Shown here: piece after piece, positions 22,964-29,163 of the stretch
Layout: each line of letters starts with the position of its first letter
Position numbering within the stretch: the stretch's first letter is position 1
IMG/VR virus record: IMGVR_UViG_3300025889_000508
Coordinates: 1-33,021 of that record
Reading direction: 5' to 3' (one strand)
DNA from: a virus
Length of the DNA: 33,021 nucleotides
Made by a program: the position numbers and the translations under genes
The notes under the pieces: generated by a model
Databases searched by the model: none
What the model was told of the DNA's origin: nothing
What the model saw: only the letters and a program-made list of their open reading frames with translations

Positions 22964-23956
22964 ATGCCATACCAACTAATAGACACAGTAACCCCAGACG
23001 TCGGCGCTAAAGCTGGCGCTGATAAGATTAACAACAACGCAATACAAGCGCAGTACCAAGGCGGATACTTTACCGTTGGCGGAACTGCTAATGCGATTAC
23101 ACTAACAAGTGCGACAGGCGCGCCGTCTGGGTATTCGACAGGGCAGGAATTCTGCTTCCGTGCTAATGCTACTAATACAGGCGTAACCACTGTTAATGTT
23201 GACGGGCTAGGTATTAAAACGATAAAGACGCTTTCTGGTGCGGATTTACCAGCAGGCTACTTATCAACTGCGGTTGATACCTGTCTTCGCTATGACGGCG
23301 TCAATATGGTGGCGAATGTTAGCACGGGAGCGCTTGCGGATCAGGTACCAACTAATGCCAACCTTAGTGCTGCCGTGTGTGGTACAGCTTCGTTTTCTAG
23401 CGATGTTTACACGTTTTCTCCAGTTGGTACAGGTTTTAGACCCTTGCAGGCTGGCATGTATTTGAGCTTCAAACTACCTAGTGGATCAGCAAACACTACG
23501 ACCACCCCAGATGTTGATTACAACGGTTCAACTTATGTTATCAAGTGGATTGATGGGAGCGCATTGGCTGCAAATGATCTTACTGAATCGAAAAACAAGC
23601 AGCCTATTTTGCTTTTTTTCGATGGGGCTAGCATGTTAATTGCCAGTGACATCCGAGGTGATGATGGAAATGACACGTGGCTAAGGATGACAAACGGAAA
23701 GCAATTTTGTGAAGGCGCTAGAACAACCCCTGTTACAGCCGCAACAACGGCACAACACTTTCCAGTTTTCGCAAAAGCATTTTCGTCTCCGCCATCAGTA
23801 ACCGCTGGTATAGAAAGTATAGTAGGGACTCAAGGCTGGTATATATATCAATGCTCAAGGGATGCAACCACTACTGGCGTGACTATTTCAACCACTGGTA
23901 GCAGTGCAACTGGTAGTTCTACAATAATTTACCACGCAGTCGGATCATGGTACTAA
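22964..23956 (+). CDS. Second tail fibre / receptor-binding protein
   Basis: 330 residues. The N-terminal half is built of beta repeats (FTVGGTANAITLTSATGAPSGYSTGQEFCFRA, TNTGVTTVNVDGLGIKTIKT) known from fibre shafts. The C-terminal 90 residues, WLRMTNGKQFCEGARTTPVTAATTAQHFPVFAKAFSSPPSVTA..., match the small tip domain seen at the end of many fibre proteins. AAGGACTAACC precedes the ATG. A pair of fibres suggests alternative or dual receptors. Confidence 0.8.
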   Translation: MPYQLIDTVTPDVGAKAGADKINNNAIQAQYQGGYFTVGGTANAITLTSATGAPSGYSTGQEFCFRANATNTGVTTVNVDGLGIKTIKTLSGADLPAGYLSTAVDTCLRYDGVNMVANVSTGALADQVPTNANLSAAVCGTASFSSDVYTFSPVGTGFRPLQAGMYLSFKLPSGSANTTTTPDVDYNGSTYVIKWIDGSALAANDLTESKNKQPILLFFDGASMLIASDIRGDDGNDTWLRMTNGKQFCEGARTTPVTAATTAQHFPVFAKAFSSPPSVTAGIESIVGTQGWYIYQCSRDATTTGVTISTTGSSATGSSTIIYHAVGSWY

Positions 23957-24168
23957 TGGCTAAACTACTCCGCATCTTAGAATGGACAGCAATCGCGCTG
24001 TTCGTTCTGTTTGCAGGGTGTGCGGTTTGTTGTTGGTGGGTTGGAGCTAAGACAGAACAGCTACGGCGAGCGCTACAAGGCCAGAAGAAAACAAGCCGCC
24101 CGCCCAGAAAACGCCTTTCCAGTATGTTTCGCGCTTTGCGTCACTCTTTTCTAGCTCGCTTATTCTAG
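23956..24168 (+). CDS. Small membrane protein at start of lysis region
   Basis: 70 residues from ATG 23956 (TAATG overlap with the fibre stop; an in-frame upstream ATG at 23947 is inside the fibre gene). One hydrophobic segment at about 8-30 (LEWTAIALFVLFAGCAVCCWW) is followed by a strongly basic tail. It could be a holin-related or accessory lysis protein. The last 122 bases overlap an opposite-strand gene, so the tail sequence may be constrained by that gene or the reverse. Moderately supported. Confidence 0.5.
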   Translation: MAKLLRILEWTAIALFVLFAGCAVCCWWVGAKTEQLRRALQGQKKTSRPPRKRLSSMFRALRHSFLARLF

Positions 24169-24343
24169 GCTCGATTGATACCATTATTTTGTTTATTGAA
24201 TCGGCTAAATATCGGGTACTGACTGAATTCTCTGTTGTTTCTCTTTGCATGACCATCATGGCATCTAGCATTTTTGAAATATCGCCCTTTATCGGGTCTA
24301 TGTGTTCTTTTAATTGCGAGTGTGTCACGTGTTCGCCAGCCAT
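24047..24343 (-). CDS. XhlA-like membrane-anchored coiled-coil protein
   Basis: 98 residues on the strand opposite to the late genes. A long helical, coiled-coil-like N-terminal part (residues 8-72) ends in ISELEKSDAKRETYWKG and then one hydrophobic helix to the C-terminus (VFWAGGLFSSGLVALAVAVLS). This matches the XhlA/haemolysin-type phage proteins that assist lysis. TAAGG lies before its start. It lies between the fibre and endolysin genes but is read antisense, and its 3' end overlaps the membrane protein gene on the + strand. An independent regulated function (for example antiholin or prophage-expressed protein) is possible. Confidence 0.65.
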   Translation of the reverse strand: MAGEHVTHSQLKEHIDPIKGDISKMLDAMMVMQRETTENSVSTRYLADSINKIMVSIEPRISELEKSDAKRETYWKGVFWAGGLFSSGLVALAVAVLS

Positions 24344-24371
24344 TGGTTTGCCTTAAAGAATGGTGTATATT
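24343..24371 (+). promoter_or_regulatory. Predicted promoter of the lysis genes
   Basis: TTGGTT (24343-24348) and TATATT (24366-24371, preceded by TG) with a 17-bp spacer lie 49 bases before the endolysin-like gene. The same TGGTGTATATT string occurs on the other strand before the outer-membrane-protein gene. The gap to 24419 also holds an ATTATA box that reads TATAAT on the - strand (24381-24386), a candidate -10 for the antisense gene, so the region may be divergent. Confidence 0.45.
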
Positions 24372-24419
24372 GTACTAGCGATTATAACTTAAACAATTAG
24401 GCAATGGTATGGGTGTGAC

Positions 24420-24872
24420 ATGGAACTACATTTAAAACGAATAGGCGGGAATGACGATACCACTATTGGGGCGCTGTATATTGGCGATGGAGTAAGCAAA
24501 TACCTATTTAGCTTCACTATCGAAGATGAGCGACGATTTAATAAGGTATCAGGAGATACGCGCATCCCAGCCGGTCACTATAAGATTGAGCTAAACCACT
24601 GCGGCGGCATGAATAAGAAATACGAGAAATACCCATGGCACCAAGGTATGTTAGAATTGCAGGAGGTGCCGGATTTTGAGTATATTTATATTCACCCTGG
24701 CAATGACGACGACGATACGGAAGGCTGCATTTTGCCTAACTACAAAGCCGATTTAGGCGGTATGCGCGGTGAAAACAGCTTTGAATGCTACAAAGACCTA
24801 TATTTGGAAGTTGTAGCAGCAATGAAAGACGACGAAGACGTTTATATCACAATCACAGACGAGGAATTCTAA
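24420..24872 (+). CDS. DUF5675 protein, candidate endolysin
   Basis: 150 residues, soluble, no signal peptide. It fits the DUF5675 family of phage lysis regions. TRIPAGHYKI (48-55), YIYIHPGN (His92) and DDTEGCIL (Cys103) resemble the TPxGxF, HG and SHGC elements of L,D-transpeptidase (YkuD-type) folds. A cysteine-based activity on peptidoglycan peptides is therefore plausible. It directly precedes the holin gene (TAATG overlap), and no other lysozyme, amidase or peptidase is visible in the window. The enzymatic role is inference; family placement is fairly sure. Confidence 0.7.
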   Translation: MELHLKRIGGNDDTTIGALYIGDGVSKYLFSFTIEDERRFNKVSGDTRIPAGHYKIELNHCGGMNKKYEKYPWHQGMLELQEVPDFEYIYIHPGNDDDDTEGCILPNYKADLGGMRGENSFECYKDLYLEVVAAMKDDEDVYITITDEEF

Positions 24873-25075
24873 TGGAAAAGAAATGGTACCAATCTAAAGC
24901 AGTATGGGGCGGCCTAATCGCAGTAGCGGCGGCAATCGCTGGCGCTTTCGGATATGCAGTAAGCCCAGAAGACCAATCTAGCCTAGTAGACGCTATCGTG
25001 GCAATCGGCGGCGGCGTTGGTGGTGTGCTTGCTGTGTATGGTCGTGTCAAAGCGGAAGCATACATCAAGAAATGA
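24872..25075 (+). CDS. Holin
   Basis: 67 residues from ATG 24872 (GAGGA seven bases upstream, TAATG overlap with the previous gene). Two hydrophobic segments (about 9-29, AVWGGLIAVAAAIAGAFGYAV, and 38-59, VDAIVAIGGGVGGVLAVYGRV) are joined by a short polar turn (SPEDQSS) and followed by a basic tail. This is the layout of a small class II holin that opens the inner membrane at lysis. An in-frame upstream start exists but lacks support. Confidence 0.85.
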   Translation: MEKKWYQSKAVWGGLIAVAAAIAGAFGYAVSPEDQSSLVDAIVAIGGGVGGVLAVYGRVKAEAYIKK

Positions 25076-25266
25076 ACACCCTAGCCCGCATAATCCTTGA
25101 ATTGCTCTCCATGTGGGAGCGGTACAAGGCTGATCAGAAAAGGATAAAACGAGATGCAGCAATCAAAAAGGCTCGCAAAGATCCCGCTGATGCTTTCAAT
25201 GATCACTTTGGCGGGCTGTCTGACGATGCCACAAAAGCCGATCAAACCGATAAAGCCGAACATTAG
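25072..25266 (+). CDS. Small lysis-region protein overlapping o-spanin
   Basis: 64 residues. The N-terminus (MNTLARIILELLSMW) is a short hydrophobic/amphipathic helix, followed by a long charged helix (ERYKADQKRIKRDAAIKKARKDPADAFNDHFGG) and an acidic end. It is coupled to the holin by ATGA, and the o-spanin gene is nested out of frame within it. By position it would be the inner-membrane spanin (Rz-type), but the hydrophobic part is shorter than a normal membrane helix, so that label is uncertain. Confidence 0.7.
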   Translation: MNTLARIILELLSMWERYKADQKRIKRDAAIKKARKDPADAFNDHFGGLSDDATKADQTDKAEH

Positions 25267-25360
25267 GGCCGACTACCAAATAGAAAACGTCTGCTTTTCG
25301 AGGGCAGACGCTTCAAGCTTGTTTCAATACATCATCGAGCTAGAATCTGGCTACGAGTGA
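25154..25360 (+). CDS. o-spanin lipoprotein (Rz1-like)
   Basis: 68 residues in a different frame from the gene it overlaps. A basic N-region (QQSKRLAK), hydrophobic core and perfect lipobox LAGC (Cys22) are followed by a proline-rich start of the mature chain (MPQKPIKPIKPN), the hallmarks of Rz1-type outer-membrane spanins that fuse inner and outer membranes after endolysin action. The last 21 bases overlap the convergent outer-membrane-protein gene. No strong ribosome site is visible, as is common for nested spanins. Confidence 0.75.
   Translation: MQQSKRLAKIPLMLSMITLAGCLTMPQKPIKPIKPNIRADYQIENVCFSRADASSLFQYIIELESGYE
25288..25310 (+). terminator. Hairpin near the end of the late operon
   Basis: CGTCTGC (25288-25294) pairs perfectly with GCAGACG (25304-25310) across a nine-base loop, inside the o-spanin coding sequence. 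The sequence after it (CTTCAAGCTTGTTT) is only partly T-rich. It is the best candidate for late-transcript termination before the convergent genes, but it could work at RNA level otherwise. Confidence 0.4.
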
Positions 25361-25840
25361 TAAACCCAGGCCTTTCGTGTCTTCATATCCGCACCAGTCT
25401 GATTTTTTGCCGTAGTAATCGTTCATTGACGCTTTAACTGAATATTTGCTATTAATTTTATATTGAATAGCTAATCCGTAACCCGTGCCAGTGTCTGCTT
25501 TTGGTTCGCCGTTTACTACTTCCTTGTATTCTGTATATGTAAAAGATGGAATAAAGGATATATTTTTTGTTACTTTTAATTCATAAAAAGCACTCATAAC
25601 CCAGAAATCCCTTAGCTTAACTGTAGCAACTTGCTCGCTTTGTGTGTCCGATTGACCGGCTAAGGCGCTGAATCCAATGCCGTTTTTAAATAAGTATGAT
25701 CCGCCGACTTGGTTTAGTGTGAAATTAAAGCTTCCCTTATCACCCCAATTCATAGCAACCTTGGAGGCCTTAGACTCCAGCTGCCATTCAGCATGGGATA
25801 TGCTTGAAATAAGTAATAGTGAGATAAGTAATGTTTTCAT
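25340..25840 (-). CDS. Outer-membrane beta-barrel protein (Lom/Ail-like position)
   Basis: 166 residues. The signal peptide (residues 1-17, cut after SHA) is followed by alternating beta strands with many Tyr, Ser and Gly, and the chain ends in Ala-Arg-Phe, the barrel end signature. Size fits an eight-stranded barrel. In lambda the Ail/OmpX-like gene lom lies just behind the tail tip gene; here the gene lies behind the lysis genes and on the opposite strand with its own promoter, so it may be expressed from a prophage. GGAGCG precedes the ATG. Role in surface change is inferred. Confidence 0.75.
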   Translation of the reverse strand: MKTLLISLLLISSISHAEWQLESKASKVAMNWGDKGSFNFTLNQVGGSYLFKNGIGFSALAGQSDTQSEQVATVKLRDFWVMSAFYELKVTKNISFIPSFTYTEYKEVVNGEPKADTGTGYGLAIQYKINSKYSVKASMNDYYGKKSDWCGYEDTKGLGLSLVARF

Positions 25841-25869
25841 TTGTTACGCTCCGTGTGTTTGTGTAACTA

Positions 25870-25897
25870 AATATACACCACACAGGAGCGATAACAA
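25870..25897 (-). promoter_or_regulatory. Predicted promoter of outer-membrane-protein gene
   Basis: Read on the - strand: TTGTTA (25892-25897), 16-bp spacer, TATATT (25870-25875) preceded by TG. It lies 30 bases upstream of the ATG and gives the gene a transcript of its own. The TGGTGTATATT string is shared with the lysis promoter at about 24361. Confidence 0.5.
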
Positions 25898-25924
25898 GTT
25901 GAAGTTTTCGATAGGTTTGTCGGG

Positions 25925-26221
25925 TTATTTATCGGCTAGGGCGATCAATACTAGGCACTCGCCGATGGCGCGGAGTGGGTTGTTGTCATGTGCCGAATGA
26001 CTATCACAAACTACAATTGCCTTTCGTTCAGTTGAATTACATATACTGATAGACAAATCATTACTGAAAGCCAGCGGCATAGTTAGGTTGTAGTCTTCTA
26101 AGTAGTCATAGCCCATGTATTCATCGTAGTAACCATTGTAGTTACTTTTATCAGGATAGAGCCAAATAATAGCTCTATTCAGCTCATTGTCACTTAACGC
26201 GCTTACTTGTTCTGGTGTCAT
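25925..26221 (-). CDS. Hypothetical phage protein (MTPEQVSALSDNELNRAI type)
   Basis: 98 residues. It begins LSDNELNRAIIWLYPD and ends HDNNPLRAIGECLVLIALADK, a frame known from DUF2591/NinX-like small phage proteins of lambdoid phages, which have unknown function. It is the last gene of a chain of coupled genes on this strand (ATGA overlap with the 28-codon gene upstream). No membrane segment. Confidence 0.65.
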   Translation of the reverse strand: MTPEQVSALSDNELNRAIIWLYPDKSNYNGYYDEYMGYDYLEDYNLTMPLAFSNDLSISICNSTERKAIVVCDSHSAHDNNPLRAIGECLVLIALADK

Positions 26222-26304
26222 TTCAATCTCTCCAACTCTTCACGCGTCATCTTCACGCCGTTAATGTAATACGCCCATATGCCGGTTATGCGGGTTGCTT
26301 TCAT
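26218..26304 (-). CDS. Tiny 28-residue ORF in ATGA chain
   Basis: Encodes MKATRITGIWAYYINGVKMT followed by REELERLK. It overlaps the glycosyltransferase stop by four bases and its own stop overlaps the next ATG by four bases. It has no separate ribosome site, so translation would depend on re-initiation. Perfect coupling on both sides and a sensible composition favour a real gene; no function is known. Confidence 0.5.
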   Translation of the reverse strand: MKATRITGIWAYYINGVKMTREELERLK

Positions 26305-27467
26305 AATTTAACTAACTCCATAGAATAGTCATTATCATTCTTTATGTTATGTCCATTTAGTTTTATCAGCTTGTTATTCTTAAATGGCCTGTAGTCAACG
26401 TGATGGTGCCACCTATTAAACCTCCACACAACACTAGCAACGTCTGGATGTAGATCAGCAAGCATCTTAGATTTTGGTAGCGTACCCTCCTTACTGTAAA
26501 ACTCCTTAGTGTTTCCTCCTTTCATTCTTTGAGTGGTTACTTTCCCACACAGGAATGCGTTAAACTGGATCGTACACAATCCGTCTTTTAATACTCGAAG
26601 TGATAAGTCAGTGTCCTCATTGTAACGACCTCTCCACCTATACCCTGAATTATTATCAATCAATAAGCATGAGTAGATTCTAGTATTTAAAATAAATGGT
26701 GGAACTTTGTCAGTTTTCTTACAAAAAGAATAATAATTTAACCCAGCAACAGGCACGTTTGAATATCTATCGACAAAATCCTCTGCTGCGAGCAATGTGG
26801 CTCCTGTTTCCACCTCGTATTTTTCGTTATTAGTTAGGCGATGAAACGCATCTAAATTGTCATCCATCACCCAATGTCGATCAAAACCCATGGTGAGCGA
26901 GTGGTCTAAGCAGAAATTACGCGCAGCACCTGGGCCTTTGCTTCTAGAATTGCCGATATTATCACAAGTGTCATAATCATCTAAGTAACCTTGAGGCAAA
27001 ATTAGTATCTTTGCACTTGTGTTTTTTTTGTACTGATCATATTCACTACGCTCAACTACAATATAATGATCGACACCCATCTTATTAAGCGCTTTTGTTG
27101 TAAGGCCGTTGTTGGCACGACCTTTTGACACAATGTAAACCGGATATCTAGGTGAGACCTTTTCTTTTGTTCTCCATCTTAGTTTTTCAAGTCCCCAGTG
27201 GGACTTGTACGGAAACCAAATAGATTTTGTTTTCTTTGTTATCTTCTGTTTTGCGGCTTTTGCTAGATCCTCTCTATTATTAAAATAGAAATCTTTGCCA
27301 TCATAATACTGGCCAAATCCACAATTTTTAAAATCATCTTCTTTATCAAACCTAATAAAAAGGTGGGTTCCATCATTTTCTATAAGAACCTTGCACTTCT
27401 TAAAAGGCTCTTTCTTCTCCTGCTTAAATTCAGGCATTCCAACCCAGTGTTTGGTGTAGTCGCTCAT
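26301..27467 (-). CDS. TET-associated-glycosyltransferase-like protein (TAGT)
   Basis: 388 residues from ATG 27467 (a TTG three codons upstream is weaker and overlaps the neighbour). The core RYPVYIVSKGRANNGLTTKAL (107-127), HYIVVERSEYDQY, GPGAARNF (178-185), WVMDDN (199-204, a DxD-like metal/nucleotide-sugar site) and RGRYNEDTDLSLRVL (279-293) fits the glycosyltransferase-A-type TAGT family. In phages these enzymes are thought to add sugars to modified pyrimidines in DNA. An N-terminal extension of about 100 residues is extra. No TET/JBP oxygenase or hydroxymethyl-nucleotide synthase lies in the window. The gene is visibly AT-richer than the head genes. Confidence 0.75.
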   Translation of the reverse strand: MSDYTKHWVGMPEFKQEKKEPFKKCKVLIENDGTHLFIRFDKEDDFKNCGFGQYYDGKDFYFNNREDLAKAAKQKITKKTKSIWFPYKSHWGLEKLRWRTKEKVSPRYPVYIVSKGRANNGLTTKALNKMGVDHYIVVERSEYDQYKKNTSAKILILPQGYLDDYDTCDNIGNSRSKGPGAARNFCLDHSLTMGFDRHWVMDDNLDAFHRLTNNEKYEVETGATLLAAEDFVDRYSNVPVAGLNYYSFCKKTDKVPPFILNTRIYSCLLIDNNSGYRWRGRYNEDTDLSLRVLKDGLCTIQFNAFLCGKVTTQRMKGGNTKEFYSKEGTLPKSKMLADLHPDVASVVWRFNRWHHHVDYRPFKNNKLIKLNGHNIKNDNDYSMELVKL

Positions 27468-27468
27468 A

Positions 27469-27771
27469 TTATCCAAACCTATTAAAAGTTACTGACTTGC
27501 CATAATCATTAGGCGGCAATGCGATGTTTTCGCGAGTCGTGCGCGCTTTTGGCTTCTCTCGCAACTGGGCAGACATGAAAGCAGCTTTCAAGTCCGTGTC
27601 GTTGCATGGCGTTTGCATAATCACACGACCGGTGCCAACTAAGCCAAATCCTGCAAGCTCTTTTCCACAATGGATAACTTGGACTGTATAGCTAGGCTCA
27701 GTTAAGCGGTGTTCTGCCTGTAGCGCTTGTGAGAAGTCGCTCAGGTGCATTGTTAGGGTTAGTGGTTTCAT
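27469..27771 (-). CDS. Hypothetical protein upstream of glycosyltransferase
   Basis: 100 residues, soluble, mixed alpha/beta, with CGKELAGFGLVGTGRVIMQTPCNDTDLKAAFMSAQLREKPK in the centre. It has an ATGA overlap with the HTH gene upstream and one base between its stop and the glycosyltransferase ATG, so the three are one transcript. Not recognised. Confidence 0.65.
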   Translation of the reverse strand: MKPLTLTMHLSDFSQALQAEHRLTEPSYTVQVIHCGKELAGFGLVGTGRVIMQTPCNDTDLKAAFMSAQLREKPKARTTRENIALPPNDYGKSVTFNRFG

Positions 27772-28115
27772 TTCGATTGCTCCAAAAAATAAATATCAGG
27801 GCGCTTTGGAAAACTAGAAAACCCGTATTTTCTAGCCTTGTATAGTGTGACGTATATCGTGCGACGGGTGACTCCATAAATGTCGGCCATGTCTTCACCA
27901 GATACACCCAGCTCTTTCATTTCAAACATTTTTGCAATGTCTTCTGCATACCAGCGGCGATGCCCTTGGCTCGCATCCGTTTTAAAGTCTGGGTAAACTT
28001 TTTTGATTCGACCAAAAACCGCGCCCTTTGTTAGCCCTAGCTTCTTTGCGGCCTCATTATAGCCAAGAACCTTACAAAGTTCGTAAACTTCATCGAATCC
28101 ATGGGATGATTTCAT
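27768..28115 (-). CDS. Double helix-turn-helix DNA-binding protein
   Basis: 115 residues from ATG 28115 (GGAGG seven bases upstream; a GTG one codon earlier is less well placed). Two HTH-like segments are seen: YNEAAKKLGLTKGAVFGRIKKV (about 19-40) and VSGEDMADIYGVTRRTIYVTLYKA (about 71-94), joined by a basic linker. It could be a transcription regulator or another DNA-site-binding protein. It is in an operon with the TAGT-like gene, so it may target or regulate that system; this is inference. Confidence 0.7.
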   Translation of the reverse strand: MKSSHGFDEVYELCKVLGYNEAAKKLGLTKGAVFGRIKKVYPDFKTDASQGHRRWYAEDIAKMFEMKELGVSGEDMADIYGVTRRTIYVTLYKARKYGFSSFPKRPDIYFLEQSK

Positions 28116-28297
28116 CACTCAACCTCCGGATTAATCAGCACAATATAATGATCTGGCAGTACTTCCCATGAGTCCGTGGTCATTGCAATTGCGCGGCCGT
28201 TGCTTGTGCAGCCGTATGCGATGTAATCCTTGCCTAGCGATTGGTTGGCTTCTTTTAGGTTGGTTGGTTTGTTTGTGTCTATGTCGAATAAGATCAT
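28115..28297 (-). CDS. Hypothetical small phage protein
   Basis: 60 residues, beta-rich (KDYIAYGCTSNGRAIAMTTDSWEVLPDHYIVLINPE), no membrane segment. It shares one base with the next start (TGATG) and is coupled to the gene upstream by ATGA. Not recognised. Confidence 0.65.
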   Translation of the reverse strand: MILFDIDTNKPTNLKEANQSLGKDYIAYGCTSNGRAIAMTTDSWEVLPDHYIVLINPEVE

Positions 28298-28527
28298 TTT
28301 TTTTGCTCCTCTTTATACGGTCGGTCACAAAGCTTAACCCATAAATGGTCGCCAGTTTTAACTAAATCACCATCAATGCAGCCGTCTCTAGTTACAAAAA
28401 TAACATCGCCAATCGAACATTCTAGCCCTATCCAATTTGGGCCAGTTGTGTACGCCTGCGTGTAGTAACCCCTAATATTTTTGTTCCACCATTCTGGATC
28501 TTTTAATTGCTCAGTTGTTGGTTTCAT
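28294..28527 (-). CDS. Hypothetical protein with MKPTxEQLxDPxWW N-terminus
   Basis: 77 residues. The first 17 residues follow MKPTxEQLxDPxWWxKN, the motif also found at the start of the gene at 161-646; the rest (GLECSIGDVIFVTRDGCIDGDLVKTGDHLWVKL) looks like a small beta-barrel and differs from that gene. It has an AAGGAGCGGG ribosome site and a predicted promoter 32 bases upstream. First gene of a chain of coupled small genes. Function unknown. Confidence 0.7.
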   Translation of the reverse strand: MKPTTEQLKDPEWWNKNIRGYYTQAYTTGPNWIGLECSIGDVIFVTRDGCIDGDLVKTGDHLWVKLCDRPYKEEQKK

Positions 28528-28558
28528 CTTTCCCGCTCCTTTTGTTTACCTGCCTATT

Positions 28559-28587
28559 AAGATAGACGCTGGCCTAGTGTTTTGCAA
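28559..28587 (-). promoter_or_regulatory. Predicted promoter for accessory chain on - strand
   Basis: Read on the - strand: TTGCAA (28582-28587), 17-bp spacer, TATCTT (28559-28564), lying in the end of the upstream gene and in the 46-base gap. It would drive the chain 28527 to 25925, including the glycosyltransferase. Confidence 0.4.
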
Positions 28588-28786
28588 GTAGTTTTTTAAC
28601 ATATTCTCGTAATCGTGTATTTGCGGCGCGTCTGGCCTTGTTGCTTTTCATGTGGTCGATAGGCTCCGCGTCGTACGCCTCCTTAAAAACCCTTTTATAC
28701 CCCTCTATTGCCGCATTTCTGTTTTCGAATGGGATTAGATTGAGCTGTTGCTTTATCCATTGCTGGTCTAGTTTGTGCGGCTCCAT
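28574..28786 (-). CDS. Small basic helical protein
   Basis: 70 residues from ATG 28786; this start has GGAGG ten bases upstream, and longer versions of the frame only shadow the nuclease gene. Mostly helical with a basic C-terminal half (NKARRAANTRLREYVKKLLAKH). It overlaps the VRR-NUC gene by 19 bases, which suggests linked expression with the replication genes. Possibly a DNA-binding accessory protein; not recognised. Confidence 0.6.
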   Translation of the reverse strand: MEPHKLDQQWIKQQLNLIPFENRNAAIEGYKRVFKEAYDAEPIDHMKSNKARRAANTRLREYVKKLLAKH

Positions 28787-29163
28787 CCCTCGAATGCCTC
28801 CATAGCTGCTTCCCAGCCCAGTGCGACACAACCGTAAAAACCAAGTTTGTTGATTACTTCTAGGTACTCGACCTGCTCTGGCGCTATCTTGCTTTTTGTA
28901 TGGTCTTTGCGTTTGAGCTCGCAATAAAACCCGCCCACGATAATATCACTAGCACCTTTAGTCATGCCTTCGGCCTTTTCACGCCTAACTTGCTGTGCCG
29001 TTTTCTTGCCCTCGTTTCTTATGTGCGTAGCAATCCGGCCCCATGTATCAGGATATTTACGGCGTATCTCATTAAAAAATGTGACCTGTTCCGCAGTTTC
29101 GCTAGGGCAGTCGCCACGGTATTTAGTGTCCCCGAACAAAGGGACGGTTTTAGGTAGCTTCAT
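28768..29163 (-). CDS. VRR-NUC domain nuclease
   Basis: 131 residues, a stand-alone PD-(D/E)XK-type nuclease of the VRR-NUC family. Asp73 lies in KGASDIIV and Glu82/Lys84 in FYCELKRK, with an N-terminal SETAEQVTFFNEIRRKYP helix. Such phage proteins process branched or stalled DNA and sit beside helicases; here the gene overlaps the helicase gene by 14 bases. Likely role in replication or recombination intermediate processing. Confidence 0.88.
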   Translation of the reverse strand: MKLPKTVPLFGDTKYRGDCPSETAEQVTFFNEIRRKYPDTWGRIATHIRNEGKKTAQQVRREKAEGMTKGASDIIVGGFYCELKRKDHTKSKIAPEQVEYLEVINKLGFYGCVALGWEAAMEAFEGWSRTN

